This document shows, piece after piece, positions 8,438-18,096 of a stretch of DNA of 64,000 bases. This stretch comes from M3007 sp046160625. GTDB lineage: Bacteria; Bacteroidota; Bacteroidia; Chitinophagales; Saprospiraceae. Each line of letters opens with the position of its first letter. Position 1 is the first letter of the stretch. The DNA lies in contig JBJXGZ010000095.1 in NCBI GenBank assembly GCA_046160625.1, forward strand, positions 40,039-104,038. The letters are read 5' to 3'. The notes below the pieces were generated by a model. That model saw only the letters and a list, made by a program, of their open reading frames with translations. It did no database searches and was not told the origin of the DNA. A program made the translations under genes and the position numbers.

Positions 8438-10390
8438 TTATGACATCGGTATCTCAACACTCACAAAAGTCCCCTTCCCCGGCGCCGAATCAAGGTGCAT
8501 TTTTGCCCGCAACACCTCGGCGCGGGTTCGGATATTAGAAAGCCCAATGCCGTCGGACTCGATGTTTTTCGGGTCAAAACCTTGCCCATCGTCTTCAACG
8601 GTAAGTAGTAGATTTCCTTCGTTTTCAAGCAGTTGAATGTTGACGTGCCGGGCTTTGGCGTGTTTGAGCACATTGCCAATCAATTCTTGCACCATGCGGT
8701 AGATGTGGATTTTTTCCAATCCGCCTATTTCGTCGAGGGGGTAGTTTGAAAAAAGTTGGACATCAAGTCCAGGCTGGGCCTGTCGGGCACGCACGGCGAG
8801 TTCTTCGAGGGCTGCAGGCAACCCCGTCTTTTCGAGGGCCTTCGACATCAGGTCGTGTGAGATGCCGCGCACTTCGCGGTAGGTAGCGTCGAGGTCGTCG
8901 GCGATGTCGCGCACCCGTTCGGCCATATCGGGCGAATCGGAGAGGTGCTCGCGCAGCATATCCATTTTCATGTTGATGGCGGCCAGGTTGACACAGGCGC
9001 CGTCGTGGAGATCGCGGGCGATGCGTTTGCGTTCGTTTTCAGTGCCGATTACCAGGGCATTCAGGCCTTCCTCTTTGGCGCGTGCTATTCGGAGTTCGGC
9101 GCGCTGGTTTTTTTCAATCAAACGCAGAAATCGGCTTACCGAAAAGTAGAACACCAGCACCATTTCCAGAAAAAAAGCGGCGATCACGAAGGGCGGTAAA
9201 AAGAAGGTATTGGCAATGCCAAAGCCCGTCAATAAGTCGGCAGTAACGTCAAAAAATGCAGGACTGAAGCCTAAATATTGCAAGCTAGTGGCTCCTACTC
9301 CTACAAAATTGAGCCCTATGACCAGAATCAGGAAAGAAAAGCGCGTGCGCTTTTTGAAAAGCATTTCATAAAGCACCCATACAAGCATCGTGACGCAAAA
9401 CAGCATCAGGAATACAAAAAATGGATAAAGTACCCATTGGAAATTGCCGAAGATTTGGGCAATGATCTGGAAAAATAAGGTGGCGATCAGTACCCGGACA
9501 CTTCCGCTCACAAAGCGGTCGAACCGTGGAGCGCTGTGGGGCAAATCAAAATAAAGCCTGAAAAACTGGATACCAAAAATAAGCCGAAGTGTATTGAGGG
9601 CTGCCGGAACGATGTGTTGTAATAGTGGGTAATCAGGCCAAGCGTACCAGAAACCAAGCCCCAAATGGGCCAGGATAAAAAGTGTAGTGACGAGGATGTA
9701 AAAAAAGTAGTACCAGTTGAAATACTCGCGGCTGACGGCGATCAAGATTCCCGACAAAACCAAAAACAGGGTGCAAAACACCAGAAAAATGGTCATCAGG
9801 ATATCCACCACCCTTTGTTGGTGATAGATTCGTTCGCCTTGTTCAAAAAAAAGGATCCGGAGGTGGAGTGGTGCATCTGACTCAAGACGGATGAAAATCT
9901 GAGCCGTGCTGTCGGGGGCTAGGGTGAGCGGGAAACGGAAGTTGCGGTTATTGGTATCCGGTCGTTCGGAGAAAGTAAAACCCTTAGAACCAGTCACATA
10001 CGAAGTGCGCAAAACATCCGTCTCGCTAAGTTCGTAATAATTGATTTTTGGAATGAATGGGTTGATGATTTCGGTAAAAAACTGGGTTTTGGTTTTGTCA
10101 AATTGGTTCAGGGTGCTGTCGTTCCTTACTTTGAACCGCAACCATATTGGACCTTTTGGCGTACCGAATTCACAGCAGTCTTCCCGAATGGCAAACGCCG
10201 TTTCTGGCAATCGGCTCATCTCCGCCAAGCTCATCGCTTGGTTTTCTGCTTCTTCTTTGTACACGCCGATTTCGCCCGGCACCTCACCCGGCACTGGAAG
10301 CCCTTCGATCAAGAGACCGGAAAACCACTTGATGCCAGATACAGCTACCAGCAACAGGCAACTTGCAAGGATAAGGAGTGGGCGTTTCAA
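8438..10390 (-). CDS. Sensor histidine kinase, 7TM-DISM type with HisKA_3 and HATPase
   Basis: About 650 residues. The open frame reaches a TTG at 10441, but that codon is inside a hairpin serving the upstream gene. The in-frame TTG at 10390, followed by KRPLLILASCLLLVAV, is a more likely start though uncertain. Order: signal/TM segment, extracellular sandwich domain of the 7TMR-DISMED2 type (about 50-200), seven membrane segments (about 200-410), a HisKA_3 box ERKRIARDLHDGA with phospho-accepting His, and a HATPase domain with N box ELIGNVLKHA, G1 VEDDGQGF and G2 GIGLSNI. This is a NarL/DesK-type kinase; no LuxR-type response regulator lies next to it. Confidence 0.9.
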   Translation of the reverse strand: MKRPLLILASCLLLVAVSGIKWFSGLLIEGLPVPGEVPGEIGVYKEEAENQAMSLAEMSRLPETAFAIREDCCEFGTPKGPIWLRFKVRNDSTLNQFDKTKTQFFTEIINPFIPKINYYELSETDVLRTSYVTGSKGFTFSERPDTNNRNFRFPLTLAPDSTAQIFIRLESDAPLHLRILFFEQGERIYHQQRVVDILMTIFLVFCTLFLVLSGILIAVSREYFNWYYFFYILVTTLFILAHLGLGFWYAWPDYPLLQHIVPAALNTLRLIFGIQFFRLYFDLPHSAPRFDRFVSGSVRVLIATLFFQIIAQIFGNFQWVLYPFFVFLMLFCVTMLVWVLYEMLFKKRTRFSFLILVIGLNFVGVGATSLQYLGFSPAFFDVTADLLTGFGIANTFFLPPFVIAAFFLEMVLVFYFSVSRFLRLIEKNQRAELRIARAKEEGLNALVIGTENERKRIARDLHDGACVNLAAINMKMDMLREHLSDSPDMAERVRDIADDLDATYREVRGISHDLMSKALEKTGLPAALEELAVRARQAQPGLDVQLFSNYPLDEIGGLEKIHIYRMVQELIGNVLKHAKARHVNIQLLENEGNLLLTVEDDGQGFDPKNIESDGIGLSNIRTRAEVLRAKMHLDSAPGKGTFVSVEIPMS

Positions 10391-10424
10391 AAGCGATAAG
10401 AATTTCTTGGCCAAAAGTAATGCG

Positions 10425-10460
10425 TTGACAGCGTGCGGCAACCATGCCGCACGCTGTCAA
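10425..10460 (-). terminator. 16-bp perfect hairpin between S74 protein and kinase genes
   Basis: TTGACAGCGTGCGGCA (10425-10440), loop ACCA, and its exact reverse complement (10445-10460). It lies 28 bases downstream of the minus-strand gene ending at 10489 and probably ends that transcript. It covers the most upstream possible kinase start codon. Confidence 0.7.
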
Positions 10461-10488
10461 GCTGCAAAATCAATGGACTTGTTTGGGA

Positions 10489-12000
10489 TCACCGATTCAG
10501 AACGATTTGTTTCGATTGAGGCAGCCCATCCAAAACCACATACACGAAGTAAGTGCCGTTGGGCAATCTTTGGAGATCAAGATTATGGTGGTTGGAGCCA
10601 GCTTTCAACAATCCAAGTTGTTCAGAAAGCACCAATCGTCCCAATTGATCAAAAAGCGAAACACCTACTTCTGCGTCGTTTTGAAGGGCGAATGTAAGCG
10701 TAACTGTGCCAATGCTGGGGTTGGGAGAAAGCACAAGTGGGGCAATGGCGGCAAGATTTTCGACTTTGCGTTCGCTGCTGGTACTGGTAATAAGCGCCTG
10801 CACCATTTCCTGTATAGCTGCAATTTGGCGACCTTGTTGTTCGATGATGCGCTGCTGTTCCTGGACCGCTTTTACCAGCGGCACCGTGAATTCGGCGTAA
10901 CGGAGACCATAGTTGTCGCCATCGTTTTGGGGCTTTGATACCCCGCTAAAATCGTATCCAGACTCGGCTGCTGCCTCTTCAACTTCCTGCGCTAAAAAAC
11001 CGGTATAGCGTATTTGTTCTGCGGCGCGGGCATTGGCATCGAGTTCTGCCAGTTCTTTTTCCACATCTTGTTGTTTTCCACTGTCTTTGGAGGCGTCCGC
11101 TCGTATGCGCTCCGTTACGCCGTAGAAATTGTTGAGCGCTCGTATGTCATAATGGTAAGTGACAGGGCGAAGGCGCATAATAAAATCGAGGCCAGAAACA
11201 TCTTCTCGTAAATCCTTTTTGAAGCGACTGTCAGAAGTAACGGTAAGGTTCACCTGGCTTTCAAGGCTGGTGACCGTGGCATTGCCCAACCGGATTTTAT
11301 TACTGGCATTGGCTGTGGCAGCAAAACCAACAGCAGTGGCATTGTTGAAATTGACGACGGAGGTCCAGCGACCCAGACCTGTATTGTTCGAGCCAGTAAG
11401 ATTGTAGTTGAGGGCGTTTTCGCCGAGGGCGGTATTGCCAACACCGGTGGTGTTGCGTCGCAGGGCATCCTCACCGGCTGCGGTGTTTGCGCTGCCGGTC
11501 AGGTTGGCCGTGAGTGCAAGGTCGCCCAATGCGGTGTTGGAGGATGCGGTAGTGCTGCTGTGCAATGCACCATTGCCAAAAGCTGCATTCCATACCCCAG
11601 TAGTGTTTTTTGCAAGCGAAGCAGTGCCGACGGCCGTATTGTCGCCGCCTGTTGTGTTGAGCCGAAGCGCGTCTCTGCCTATAGCGGTGTTGTTGTTGCC
11701 CAAGGTGTTGGCATTCAGGGCGTTGTTGCCAAAGGCGGTATTGGATTCGCCTGTGCTGTTGATGCCGTTGGTGTTTGACCCAAAAAAGGTATTGGATTTT
11801 GTAGGGTCAATCAGACCTGCCCGTTGGTTGTTCACACGGAAGAGTAGCGGTTTGTTGTCTGTAGTACCGATAAAATGGAGGGTAGGATTGGTGCTACTGT
11901 TTCCAAGGATGTTCCAGTTTTGGGCATTTGCAGGGTTAGCAATAAGCATCGAAATGGTTGCAAAAAAGCAAGCGGCGAAAAAAGGTGTCATGTTTTTCAT
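10489..12000 (-). CDS. T9SS-secreted protein with YadA-head-like repeats and peptidase S74 chaperone domain
   Basis: 503 residues from the ATG at 12000, which opens a signal peptide (MKNMTPFFAACFFATISMLI then ANPANAQ). Residues of about 80-220 are 17-residue repeats of the type NTAIGRDALRLNTTGGD, like the head repeats of trimeric adhesins. Next is a peptidase S74 (endosialidase chaperone-type) domain: SRFKKDLREDVSGLDFIMRL, RPVTYHYD, then GFLAQEVEEAA. The last 75 residues are a type A T9SS sorting domain (LSPNPSIGTVTLTF...LPNGTYFVYV). S74 domains help trimeric fibres fold and then self-cleave. A surface fibre or adhesin is the likely role. Confidence 0.9.
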   Translation of the reverse strand: MKNMTPFFAACFFATISMLIANPANAQNWNILGNSSTNPTLHFIGTTDNKPLLFRVNNQRAGLIDPTKSNTFFGSNTNGINSTGESNTAFGNNALNANTLGNNNTAIGRDALRLNTTGGDNTAVGTASLAKNTTGVWNAAFGNGALHSSTTASSNTALGDLALTANLTGSANTAAGEDALRRNTTGVGNTALGENALNYNLTGSNNTGLGRWTSVVNFNNATAVGFAATANASNKIRLGNATVTSLESQVNLTVTSDSRFKKDLREDVSGLDFIMRLRPVTYHYDIRALNNFYGVTERIRADASKDSGKQQDVEKELAELDANARAAEQIRYTGFLAQEVEEAAAESGYDFSGVSKPQNDGDNYGLRYAEFTVPLVKAVQEQQRIIEQQGRQIAAIQEMVQALITSTSSERKVENLAAIAPLVLSPNPSIGTVTLTFALQNDAEVGVSLFDQLGRLVLSEQLGLLKAGSNHHNLDLQRLPNGTYFVYVVLDGLPQSKQIVLNR

Positions 12001-12039
12001 GATGTCAAAATTTAGAATGGTTGGTGAAAAAATCTGAGG

Positions 12040-12071
12040 CAAAAGTGCCCGTACATGGCATCCGCTGACAA
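12040..12071 (-). promoter_or_regulatory. Candidate promoter of the S74 T9SS protein gene
   Basis: On the minus strand, TTG (complement of 12069-12071), 21 bases, then CACTTTTG (complement of 12040-12047). This matches the Bacteroidota TTTG/TAnnTTTG arrangement with one mismatch in the -7 box. The start codon follows 39 bases later. Confidence 0.45.
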
Positions 12072-12204
12072 CCCCACAAAGGGTGGTTTTCAAAAATTCA
12101 CCCCTCCCCCCTTTTCCGGGGTATGGCTTCTCCCCTTTACCCGCCAAAGCCGGGATTTTCCCAAATTCACGTTTTTCGGGGTTTAGGGCGCAGCCAAGCG
12201 CCTT

Positions 12205-12212
12205 TACCTTTG
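12205..12212 (+). promoter_or_regulatory. Candidate -7 box (TACCTTTG)
   Basis: An exact TAnnTTTG match 29 bases before the ATG at 12242, in the divergent 241-bp spacer. A TTTA rather than TTTG lies near -33. Confidence 0.55.
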
Positions 12213-12241
12213 TACCATCATTTTTTCAAAATCTAACAGTC

Positions 12242-13030
12242 ATGAAAATCCAACACATCTCTTTGTTTGTCAGCCTTTTGGTCATTGCCCTTCTTTCGCT
12301 TCCAAGTTGCCGCACCCACGGTCCGGCCTTTTCTGCCAATGCTGACCCTTATATGGCCAAACCCGCGTATCGGGGCGAAAATGAAAGTGCTTTCTACCTT
12401 TCTGGCCGCATCAACCAGGGCTATGAATATTATGAAGGCGAGCAAAACACAGGTGCAGAATTGTCTGGACACGTATCGTTCATGTCTGAACATGTCTATA
12501 TCTGCGGTGGTTTTTTTGGTTATTGGGGCAAGTATGGTGTGAATTCCGCAGTTAATCCCATCACTGGGGGCGGCAAACAGTCTTTCAACGGCGGCGGTGT
12601 GCGGGGAGAAATGGGCGGTCGTATCCCGCTGGAAAGCAATTTCGACCTGCTGTTGGGCATAAATGGGGAGATGTTCAGGGAAGGTGGCAAGTACGCGGAC
12701 AATAGCAGCGAAGTTTTGGCAGATATTTTAACCTTTGGCCTAAGTCGTACCCACCTCAACATCGCACCTGCGGTCGACCTGCGTTGCGCCCCGTCAGGCA
12801 AGTGGGATATTGGGCTGCGCTACACCCTGGATTCTTACATTTCAGTCTCGGACATCTTTGAGTCAGAACAAGACAACAGTTACCTACACCGCCTTACATT
12901 GCATACCACCATTGACCGCGTGACGGCCTATGGTCAAATCGGTTTCACGCCCGACGAACAGCGCGTATTCAGCCTTGGGATGGCGTATGGGATTCCTTTC
13001 AAAAAGAAGGAAAAAGTAGTGAAATCGTAA
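12242..13030 (+). CDS. Lipoprotein / outer-membrane-barrel-like protein
   Basis: 262 residues from the ATG at 12242. The first 26 residues form a lipoprotein signal (MKIQHISLFVSLLVIALLSL then PSC). The rest is rich in Gly and aromatic residues with alternating strands (ENESAFYLSGRINQGYEYYE, NTGAELSGHVSFMS, YAGQIGF-like repeats near the end) and looks like a small barrel. I do not recognise the family. The gene is transcribed divergently from the S74 protein gene. Confidence 0.7.
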   Translation: MKIQHISLFVSLLVIALLSLPSCRTHGPAFSANADPYMAKPAYRGENESAFYLSGRINQGYEYYEGEQNTGAELSGHVSFMSEHVYICGGFFGYWGKYGVNSAVNPITGGGKQSFNGGGVRGEMGGRIPLESNFDLLLGINGEMFREGGKYADNSSEVLADILTFGLSRTHLNIAPAVDLRCAPSGKWDIGLRYTLDSYISVSDIFESEQDNSYLHRLTLHTTIDRVTAYGQIGFTPDEQRVFSLGMAYGIPFKKKEKVVKS

Positions 13031-13060
13031 CAAGGCTTCTTCCCATAAGTCTATTAGAAA

Positions 13061-13091
13061 TGACACTTATTCAAAAAGTGTCACTTCTTTT
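13061..13091 (+). terminator. Weak terminator-like hairpin
   Basis: TGACACTT (13061-13068) and AAGTGTCA (13076-13083), followed by CTTCTTTT. It lies 30 bases after the lipoprotein stop. Confidence 0.5.
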
Positions 13092-13170
13092 GTGACATGA
13101 ACGGCTATTTGCCGCTGATACAAATCCCAGCAAATCTACCTTCACTCATTCAATTCAAAATCAACGATCC

Positions 13171-15069
13171 ATGAACAAATTTACCCTCTTCCCGCTCCTT
13201 TTTGCCTGCTTGTTCGCTGGTGTGGCTCAAGCTCAAGGCTTCCTCCAACTTGGCACCATACAAGTGGTGGACCAAGGCTACCAATTGATAACTACAAGCG
13301 ATGGCGGCTATATCACCGCAGGCTCTGCGGGATCCAAAGCAGTTTTGTACAAGACCAACTGCCTCGGCGCTCTTGAAGCCCAGATCGAAAAAACATACAT
13401 ACCCGGGCCAGCAGCTTTTTTGGGCGTAACAGAACTAGCCGACGGTAGTATCGTGGCAGTCGGAGGTGCCGGCATTGCTTCTCCAACCGACACCGGGGGC
13501 CATGTAATTTTATTAAAAACCACAGCAGACCTGGTCGAAACAGCTTCCTCCAGTTTTCAAATTCTGAATAAAGAAGCGCGAGGGTTATCTGTTACCCAAT
13601 CCACCACAGGCCATTTGTTGGTATGGGGCGAGGTGACAGGATTCTCCATAGATTTCACGGACGCCTTCTTCCAGCGAGTGAACCCGATCACCTTGCAGCC
13701 AACGGCCAACCCGGTGATTTTCAACAACGGCGTGGACCTTGCCAGCCGCATTATTCCCACTGCTGATAGCAATTATTTGTTGACAGGGTCCACTTTTGCG
13801 GGCAATATTTTCAATCCTGAAGCCCTCATTGACAACAATTTACGGGCGTACAAAGTGAACGAAAACGGAGTGCTGCTATGGCAGGCAGCCGTAAATCAGG
13901 TGTTTAAAGCCAAATACGGTGTGGCGAGGGTCTGTGGCGCAGATCAAAACACAATCTCCGGCAATTTCATGCTTGGGGGAACACTTTTTGGCGGCACAGA
14001 CGAGCGAGAGCAAGACGCTGTTTTCGCGCTTATTAGCAATAACGGAACTGTGTTGGACACTACTTACGGTGCTATCCTGGGTCTGCAACAATACCATGTT
14101 ATCGTAGCACACCATGATCTTCTGGGCTTGTTCACAATGCTTGGCGAAAGTGAAGGCTCTCCACTCGGCGTTCCTTCTCTTGCATTGGCCCAGGCATATG
14201 AAGTTGGTGGTGCTATCGTGGCTACTGCGGTCTTTAATGACCCCAATAATCCCGTTTCTTTGAGAGGTGTGGCAGAAATTGACCCGGGTCGCTTTGCCTA
14301 TATGGGTACATTGCCGGATAACCCGCAAGTACTGGGCGCAACCGATATTATCATCGTCACCCCTGCAGCGACGGTTGGTATCGTCTATCAAAATTGCGCG
14401 CTCGCCGCCACCTTCAGTGTCCCTGCTGTTGCGTTCCAATGGTACAGAGAAGGACAGCCCATACCTGGTGCCAATCAAGGGGCATTTTTCCCTAACCAAC
14501 CAGGGCTTTACCAATTGCAGGTACTGGATGACAAAGGATGTTTTGGCGTATCCGATACCTTCCGGGTTGAAGGCCCTACGGCTGGTTTCACGGTTGTTTC
14601 CGATGTGCTTACGGCCACATTTGCAAATACCTCGCAAGGCGCCGTTACCTATGCCTGGGACTTTGGTGATGGCAGCACAAGCACACAGTCCAATCCCATG
14701 CACACGTATGCTGTCACGGGAGTGTACACGGTACGGCTCATTGCAACGGACAATTGTGGATTGAAAGACACGCTTGAGCAACAAATCGGGGTAACACCAA
14801 CCGACGAAGTGAGCTGGTTGAGCCATTTTAGCCTTTCACCTAACCCGACAAGTGGGGTTTTCAGTCTTGAAATGAGTGGTACGCCGCAAGGGAAAGTGGA
14901 GTTTGCCATTTTCAATGCTGTCGGCCAATTAGTAAGCCAGCAGGCGATGAGTTTCCAAAATGGTTGGATGCAACACAGCTTCGATCTTGGTCATTTGCCT
15001 GGCGGTGTATATTCACTTCAAATCAGGTCGGGCAAAGAGATGAAAAATGTACGGGTAGTGAAAAATTAG
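13171..15069 (+). CDS. T9SS-secreted protein with PKD domain
   Basis: 632 residues: signal peptide (MNKFTLFPLLFACLFAGVAQ then AQ). A large N-terminal part (about 25-395) has repeated blades of the type TSDGGYITAGSAGSKAVLYK, suggesting a propeller. An Ig-like segment follows (AFQWYREGQPIPGANQGAFF), then a PKD domain with the signature YAWDFGDGSTSTQSNPMHTY. The C-terminal type A T9SS tail is LSPNPTSGVFSLEM...LPGGVYSLQI. It is exported by the Sec and type IX systems to the cell surface or medium. No catalytic residues are recognised; a binding or matrix role is inferred. Confidence 0.9.
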   Translation: MNKFTLFPLLFACLFAGVAQAQGFLQLGTIQVVDQGYQLITTSDGGYITAGSAGSKAVLYKTNCLGALEAQIEKTYIPGPAAFLGVTELADGSIVAVGGAGIASPTDTGGHVILLKTTADLVETASSSFQILNKEARGLSVTQSTTGHLLVWGEVTGFSIDFTDAFFQRVNPITLQPTANPVIFNNGVDLASRIIPTADSNYLLTGSTFAGNIFNPEALIDNNLRAYKVNENGVLLWQAAVNQVFKAKYGVARVCGADQNTISGNFMLGGTLFGGTDEREQDAVFALISNNGTVLDTTYGAILGLQQYHVIVAHHDLLGLFTMLGESEGSPLGVPSLALAQAYEVGGAIVATAVFNDPNNPVSLRGVAEIDPGRFAYMGTLPDNPQVLGATDIIIVTPAATVGIVYQNCALAATFSVPAVAFQWYREGQPIPGANQGAFFPNQPGLYQLQVLDDKGCFGVSDTFRVEGPTAGFTVVSDVLTATFANTSQGAVTYAWDFGDGSTSTQSNPMHTYAVTGVYTVRLIATDNCGLKDTLEQQIGVTPTDEVSWLSHFSLSPNPTSGVFSLEMSGTPQGKVEFAIFNAVGQLVSQQAMSFQNGWMQHSFDLGHLPGGVYSLQIRSGKEMKNVRVVKN

Positions 15070-15083
15070 AGCCAGGATGAGTC

Positions 15084-15118
15084 ATGCGAATCAGGGGTGA
15101 AAAGCCCCTGATTCGCAT
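15084..15118 (+). terminator. Hairpin after the PKD protein gene
   Basis: ATGCGAATCAGGGG (15084-15097), a 7-base loop and its perfect complement (15105-15118). It begins 14 bases after the stop at 15069. There is no strong U-tract, but the position fits a terminator. Confidence 0.65.
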
Positions 15119-15257
15119 AACCATTGATTTTTACCATCCAAATATGGCTTCATTTTTCTCCTGCTATTTTTTGCGAATTATAGCAAACAACCAACTTAGT
15201 CGGGCAGCCTAAAGTAGAAATTTGTACTCTTGTACCATAAACCGGCTACAATTGAAC

Positions 15258-17993
15258 ATGAAACACAAACTACTGCTTTCGCTCCTCATTTTTTTGGCTG
15301 CGCCCAGCGCACTTTTTGCTACACACAACCGCGCCGGGGAAATTCATATTGAGCAAATTGGCCCGCTCACCATCCGCGCCACCATCATCACCTGGACGAA
15401 AACGAGCAGTGTGAACGCCGATCGCGACACCCTGGATATCCACTGGGGCGACGGGACAAGCCAAAAAGTGCTGCGCTCCAATGGCAATGGAAATCCGCCA
15501 CAGGGTATTCCGCTTGCCAACGATATCAAGTACAACACCTATATCGCAGAGCATACCTACCCAGGGCCAGACAGTTTCGTCATTTTCATGACCGATCAAA
15601 ACCGTATTGGAGGTATCATCAATGTGAACCCGCCGGCATCGGACAATGTGCCGTTTCACATTCAAACAACCTATATTTTTCAGGATGCTCAGTTTGGCGG
15701 AACCAACCACACGCCCTATCTTTTGCAGCCACCGATTGACAATGCCTGTGTGGGCAAGCCTTTCAAACATAACCCCAATGCCTCAGATATTGATGGCGAC
15801 AGCCTTTCCTACGAACTTATCGTACCGATGCAAGGACTTGGCGTAGATGTGCCTATTTATTCCTTCCCGAATGAAATAATGCCAGGCATAAACAACTCCT
15901 TCCAACTCGACCCCATTTCAGGCAATATCTTATGGCAATCCCCGCAAGTAGCAGGCATTTATAACATTGCTTTCAATATTATATCATGGAGGAAAGGCAA
16001 GATCATAGATATCACAATTCGTGACATGCAAATTTTTGTAGCAGCTTGTGACAACAACCCTCCTGTGGTCCAAACGATTGACAAAATCTGCGTGGTGGCA
16101 GGAAACGACGTAACATTTGGGGTAACTGCAACCGATATTGACTCGACAGACGAAATCTTACTGACCGCGCTGGGCGCACCGCTGACCTCGCCATTCAGCC
16201 CGGCCACGTTCATGGCCCCTACTACTTGGGGCCCTTCCCCGGTATCTGGCACATTCCACTGGACAACGGCTTGCGAACACATTTCCAATCAGCCCTATTC
16301 GGTTGTTTTCAAAGCTACTGACTCGCTTACCACGCCTCAATTGGCTGATTTACATACAGTTACTATAAAGGTAGTTGGCCCTGCTCCAGAAGATTTGCAA
16401 GCTGACGCCGCACTTGGCAACATTGAACTCAGTTGGGCGAAACCTTACGTCTGTGAGGGCGCAGCCAACAACTATTTCCTTGGATTTTCTGTGTGGCGGC
16501 GACAGGGCAGCAACCCATTTGTGATAGACACCTGCGACCCCGGACTTGAAGGGAAAGGCTACACCCAATTGACCGCATTTACCAAAACAGTGGAAAACGG
16601 GCGCTATTATTTCAAAGACACACAGGTGGAACGTGGGTTCACTTACTGCTACCGGGTGTTGGCAAAATTTGCGCGTATTTCGGCGGGCGGCTACCCTTAC
16701 AATATTGTGGAAAGTCTGGCCTCCGAAGAGGTTTGCGCCCAACTCCCGCGCGATCTTCCGCTCATTACCAATGTCTCGGTGGAAGCAACAGATGTTGCGG
16801 CAGGAAAGATTCGAATCGCCTGGTCAAAACCAGTAGGGGGCGATTTAGACACCGTCATCAATCACGGCCCGTATCGGTATCAATTGCTTCGAGCGCCCGG
16901 GTTTACAGGCGGGGTTTTTGCCGAATTGCCCGGCGCATCCTTTGTCTCCAATACTTTTTGGGAGGCCAACGACACCATTTATGATTTTGACGAAAACCTC
17001 AACACCGAGAACGGCCCTTACCGCTATAAGGTAGACTTTTATGTAAAAGGGAGCACTTTGCTTGGCGCTACCCGGGATGCTTCGTCGGTCTTTTTGACGG
17101 TGGCATCTACAGACCAAACAAACATCCTTTCCTGGGAAGCCATTGTGCCGTGGAGCAATTACACCTATAAGATTTTTCGAAAAAACGACCTGACGGGCTT
17201 GTTCGATCCAATTGGAAATTCCGCAACAAAAAGGTACGAAGACCGGGGCTTGGTCAATGGAAAGGAATATTGCTACTATTTGGAGAGCGAAGGCACTTAC
17301 AGCGTCAGTGGGCTTCTAAATCCGCTTTTCAACAAATCTCAAGAAACTTGTGGAATCCCGATCGATACGGTGCCGCCCTGCCCGCCGGTTTTAGGCGTGA
17401 CCAATTTATGCGATGATCCATCGGCCAATCCCAGCCCACCTTACCTCAACGAACTTTCCTGGACAAACCCCAACGTTGTTTGCGATGGAACGGACGATGC
17501 CATTGGCTATAACATCTGGTACACACCTTTAGAGGGCGAACCGCTGCTGCTGTTGACAAATCAGCCCGGTGCGACCAACACGATATTTGACCATGTGCTC
17601 GAAACCCAACTTGCTGGTTGTTATGCGGTTTCTGCTATTGATTCTGTGGGCAATGAAAGTCCTATAAGCAACCTTTTTTGTGTGGATAATTGCCCTAATT
17701 ATGAGTTGCCCAATGCTTTCACGCCAAATGGCGACGGGGCAAATGATATCTATACGCCCTTTCCCGGCTGGCGATTTGTGCAAAGCGTAGACATGCAAAT
17801 CTTTAACCGCTGGGGGAACCTTGTTTTCCAGACCACCGACCCAAATATTAGTTGGAGCGGCAAGAACGAGGGCGGGAATGAACTTTCCGAGGGCACTTAT
17901 TTCTTCGTCTGCAAGGTGTACGAAAGCCGTGTAGGCGGGGTAGTGCTGCGTCCGGGGGTGTTGAGCGGGTATATTGAGCTAGTGAGGGGGTAG
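15258..17993 (+). CDS. Large secreted protein with gliding-motility-type (T9SS type B) C-terminal domain
   Basis: 911 residues. The ATG at 15258 opens the signal peptide MKHKLLLSLLIFLAAPSALF. The body is a string of beta-sandwich modules: an N-terminal region with THNRAGEIHIEQ and DIHWGDGTSQ, cadherin-like and Ig-like modules, and fibronectin-III-like domains (e.g. APEDLQADAALGNIELSWAK). The last 85 residues are a CHU_C/gliding-associated domain: LPNAFTPNGDGANDIYTPFP, FNRWGNLVFQT, W.G...G..L.EGTYFFV. This tail is the type B T9SS signal. The homologues I recall are long surface proteins; a role in adhesion or gliding is inferred. Confidence 0.9.
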   Translation: MKHKLLLSLLIFLAAPSALFATHNRAGEIHIEQIGPLTIRATIITWTKTSSVNADRDTLDIHWGDGTSQKVLRSNGNGNPPQGIPLANDIKYNTYIAEHTYPGPDSFVIFMTDQNRIGGIINVNPPASDNVPFHIQTTYIFQDAQFGGTNHTPYLLQPPIDNACVGKPFKHNPNASDIDGDSLSYELIVPMQGLGVDVPIYSFPNEIMPGINNSFQLDPISGNILWQSPQVAGIYNIAFNIISWRKGKIIDITIRDMQIFVAACDNNPPVVQTIDKICVVAGNDVTFGVTATDIDSTDEILLTALGAPLTSPFSPATFMAPTTWGPSPVSGTFHWTTACEHISNQPYSVVFKATDSLTTPQLADLHTVTIKVVGPAPEDLQADAALGNIELSWAKPYVCEGAANNYFLGFSVWRRQGSNPFVIDTCDPGLEGKGYTQLTAFTKTVENGRYYFKDTQVERGFTYCYRVLAKFARISAGGYPYNIVESLASEEVCAQLPRDLPLITNVSVEATDVAAGKIRIAWSKPVGGDLDTVINHGPYRYQLLRAPGFTGGVFAELPGASFVSNTFWEANDTIYDFDENLNTENGPYRYKVDFYVKGSTLLGATRDASSVFLTVASTDQTNILSWEAIVPWSNYTYKIFRKNDLTGLFDPIGNSATKRYEDRGLVNGKEYCYYLESEGTYSVSGLLNPLFNKSQETCGIPIDTVPPCPPVLGVTNLCDDPSANPSPPYLNELSWTNPNVVCDGTDDAIGYNIWYTPLEGEPLLLLTNQPGATNTIFDHVLETQLAGCYAVSAIDSVGNESPISNLFCVDNCPNYELPNAFTPNGDGANDIYTPFPGWRFVQSVDMQIFNRWGNLVFQTTDPNISWSGKNEGGNELSEGTYFFVCKVYESRVGGVVLRPGVLSGYIELVRG

Positions 17994-18096
17994 GGGAATC
18001 TCGGCGCTTTTTTCGGCCAAAAGTGCCTGTACATATTGGCAAAGCCTTACGAACGCTTGTTACATGCTCTAATAGTTGTTTTGGTGTTGGCTGTCA

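Noticed and set aside
13876..14826. 316-codon open frame on the minus strand
   Set aside because: Antisense to the PKD/T9SS protein gene; no signal, domain or coding-like composition.
18007..18032. Promoter-like phrase CCAAAAGTGCCTGTACAT resembling 12040-12058
   Set aside because: It faces the end of a convergent gene, and no minus-strand gene follows within reach.
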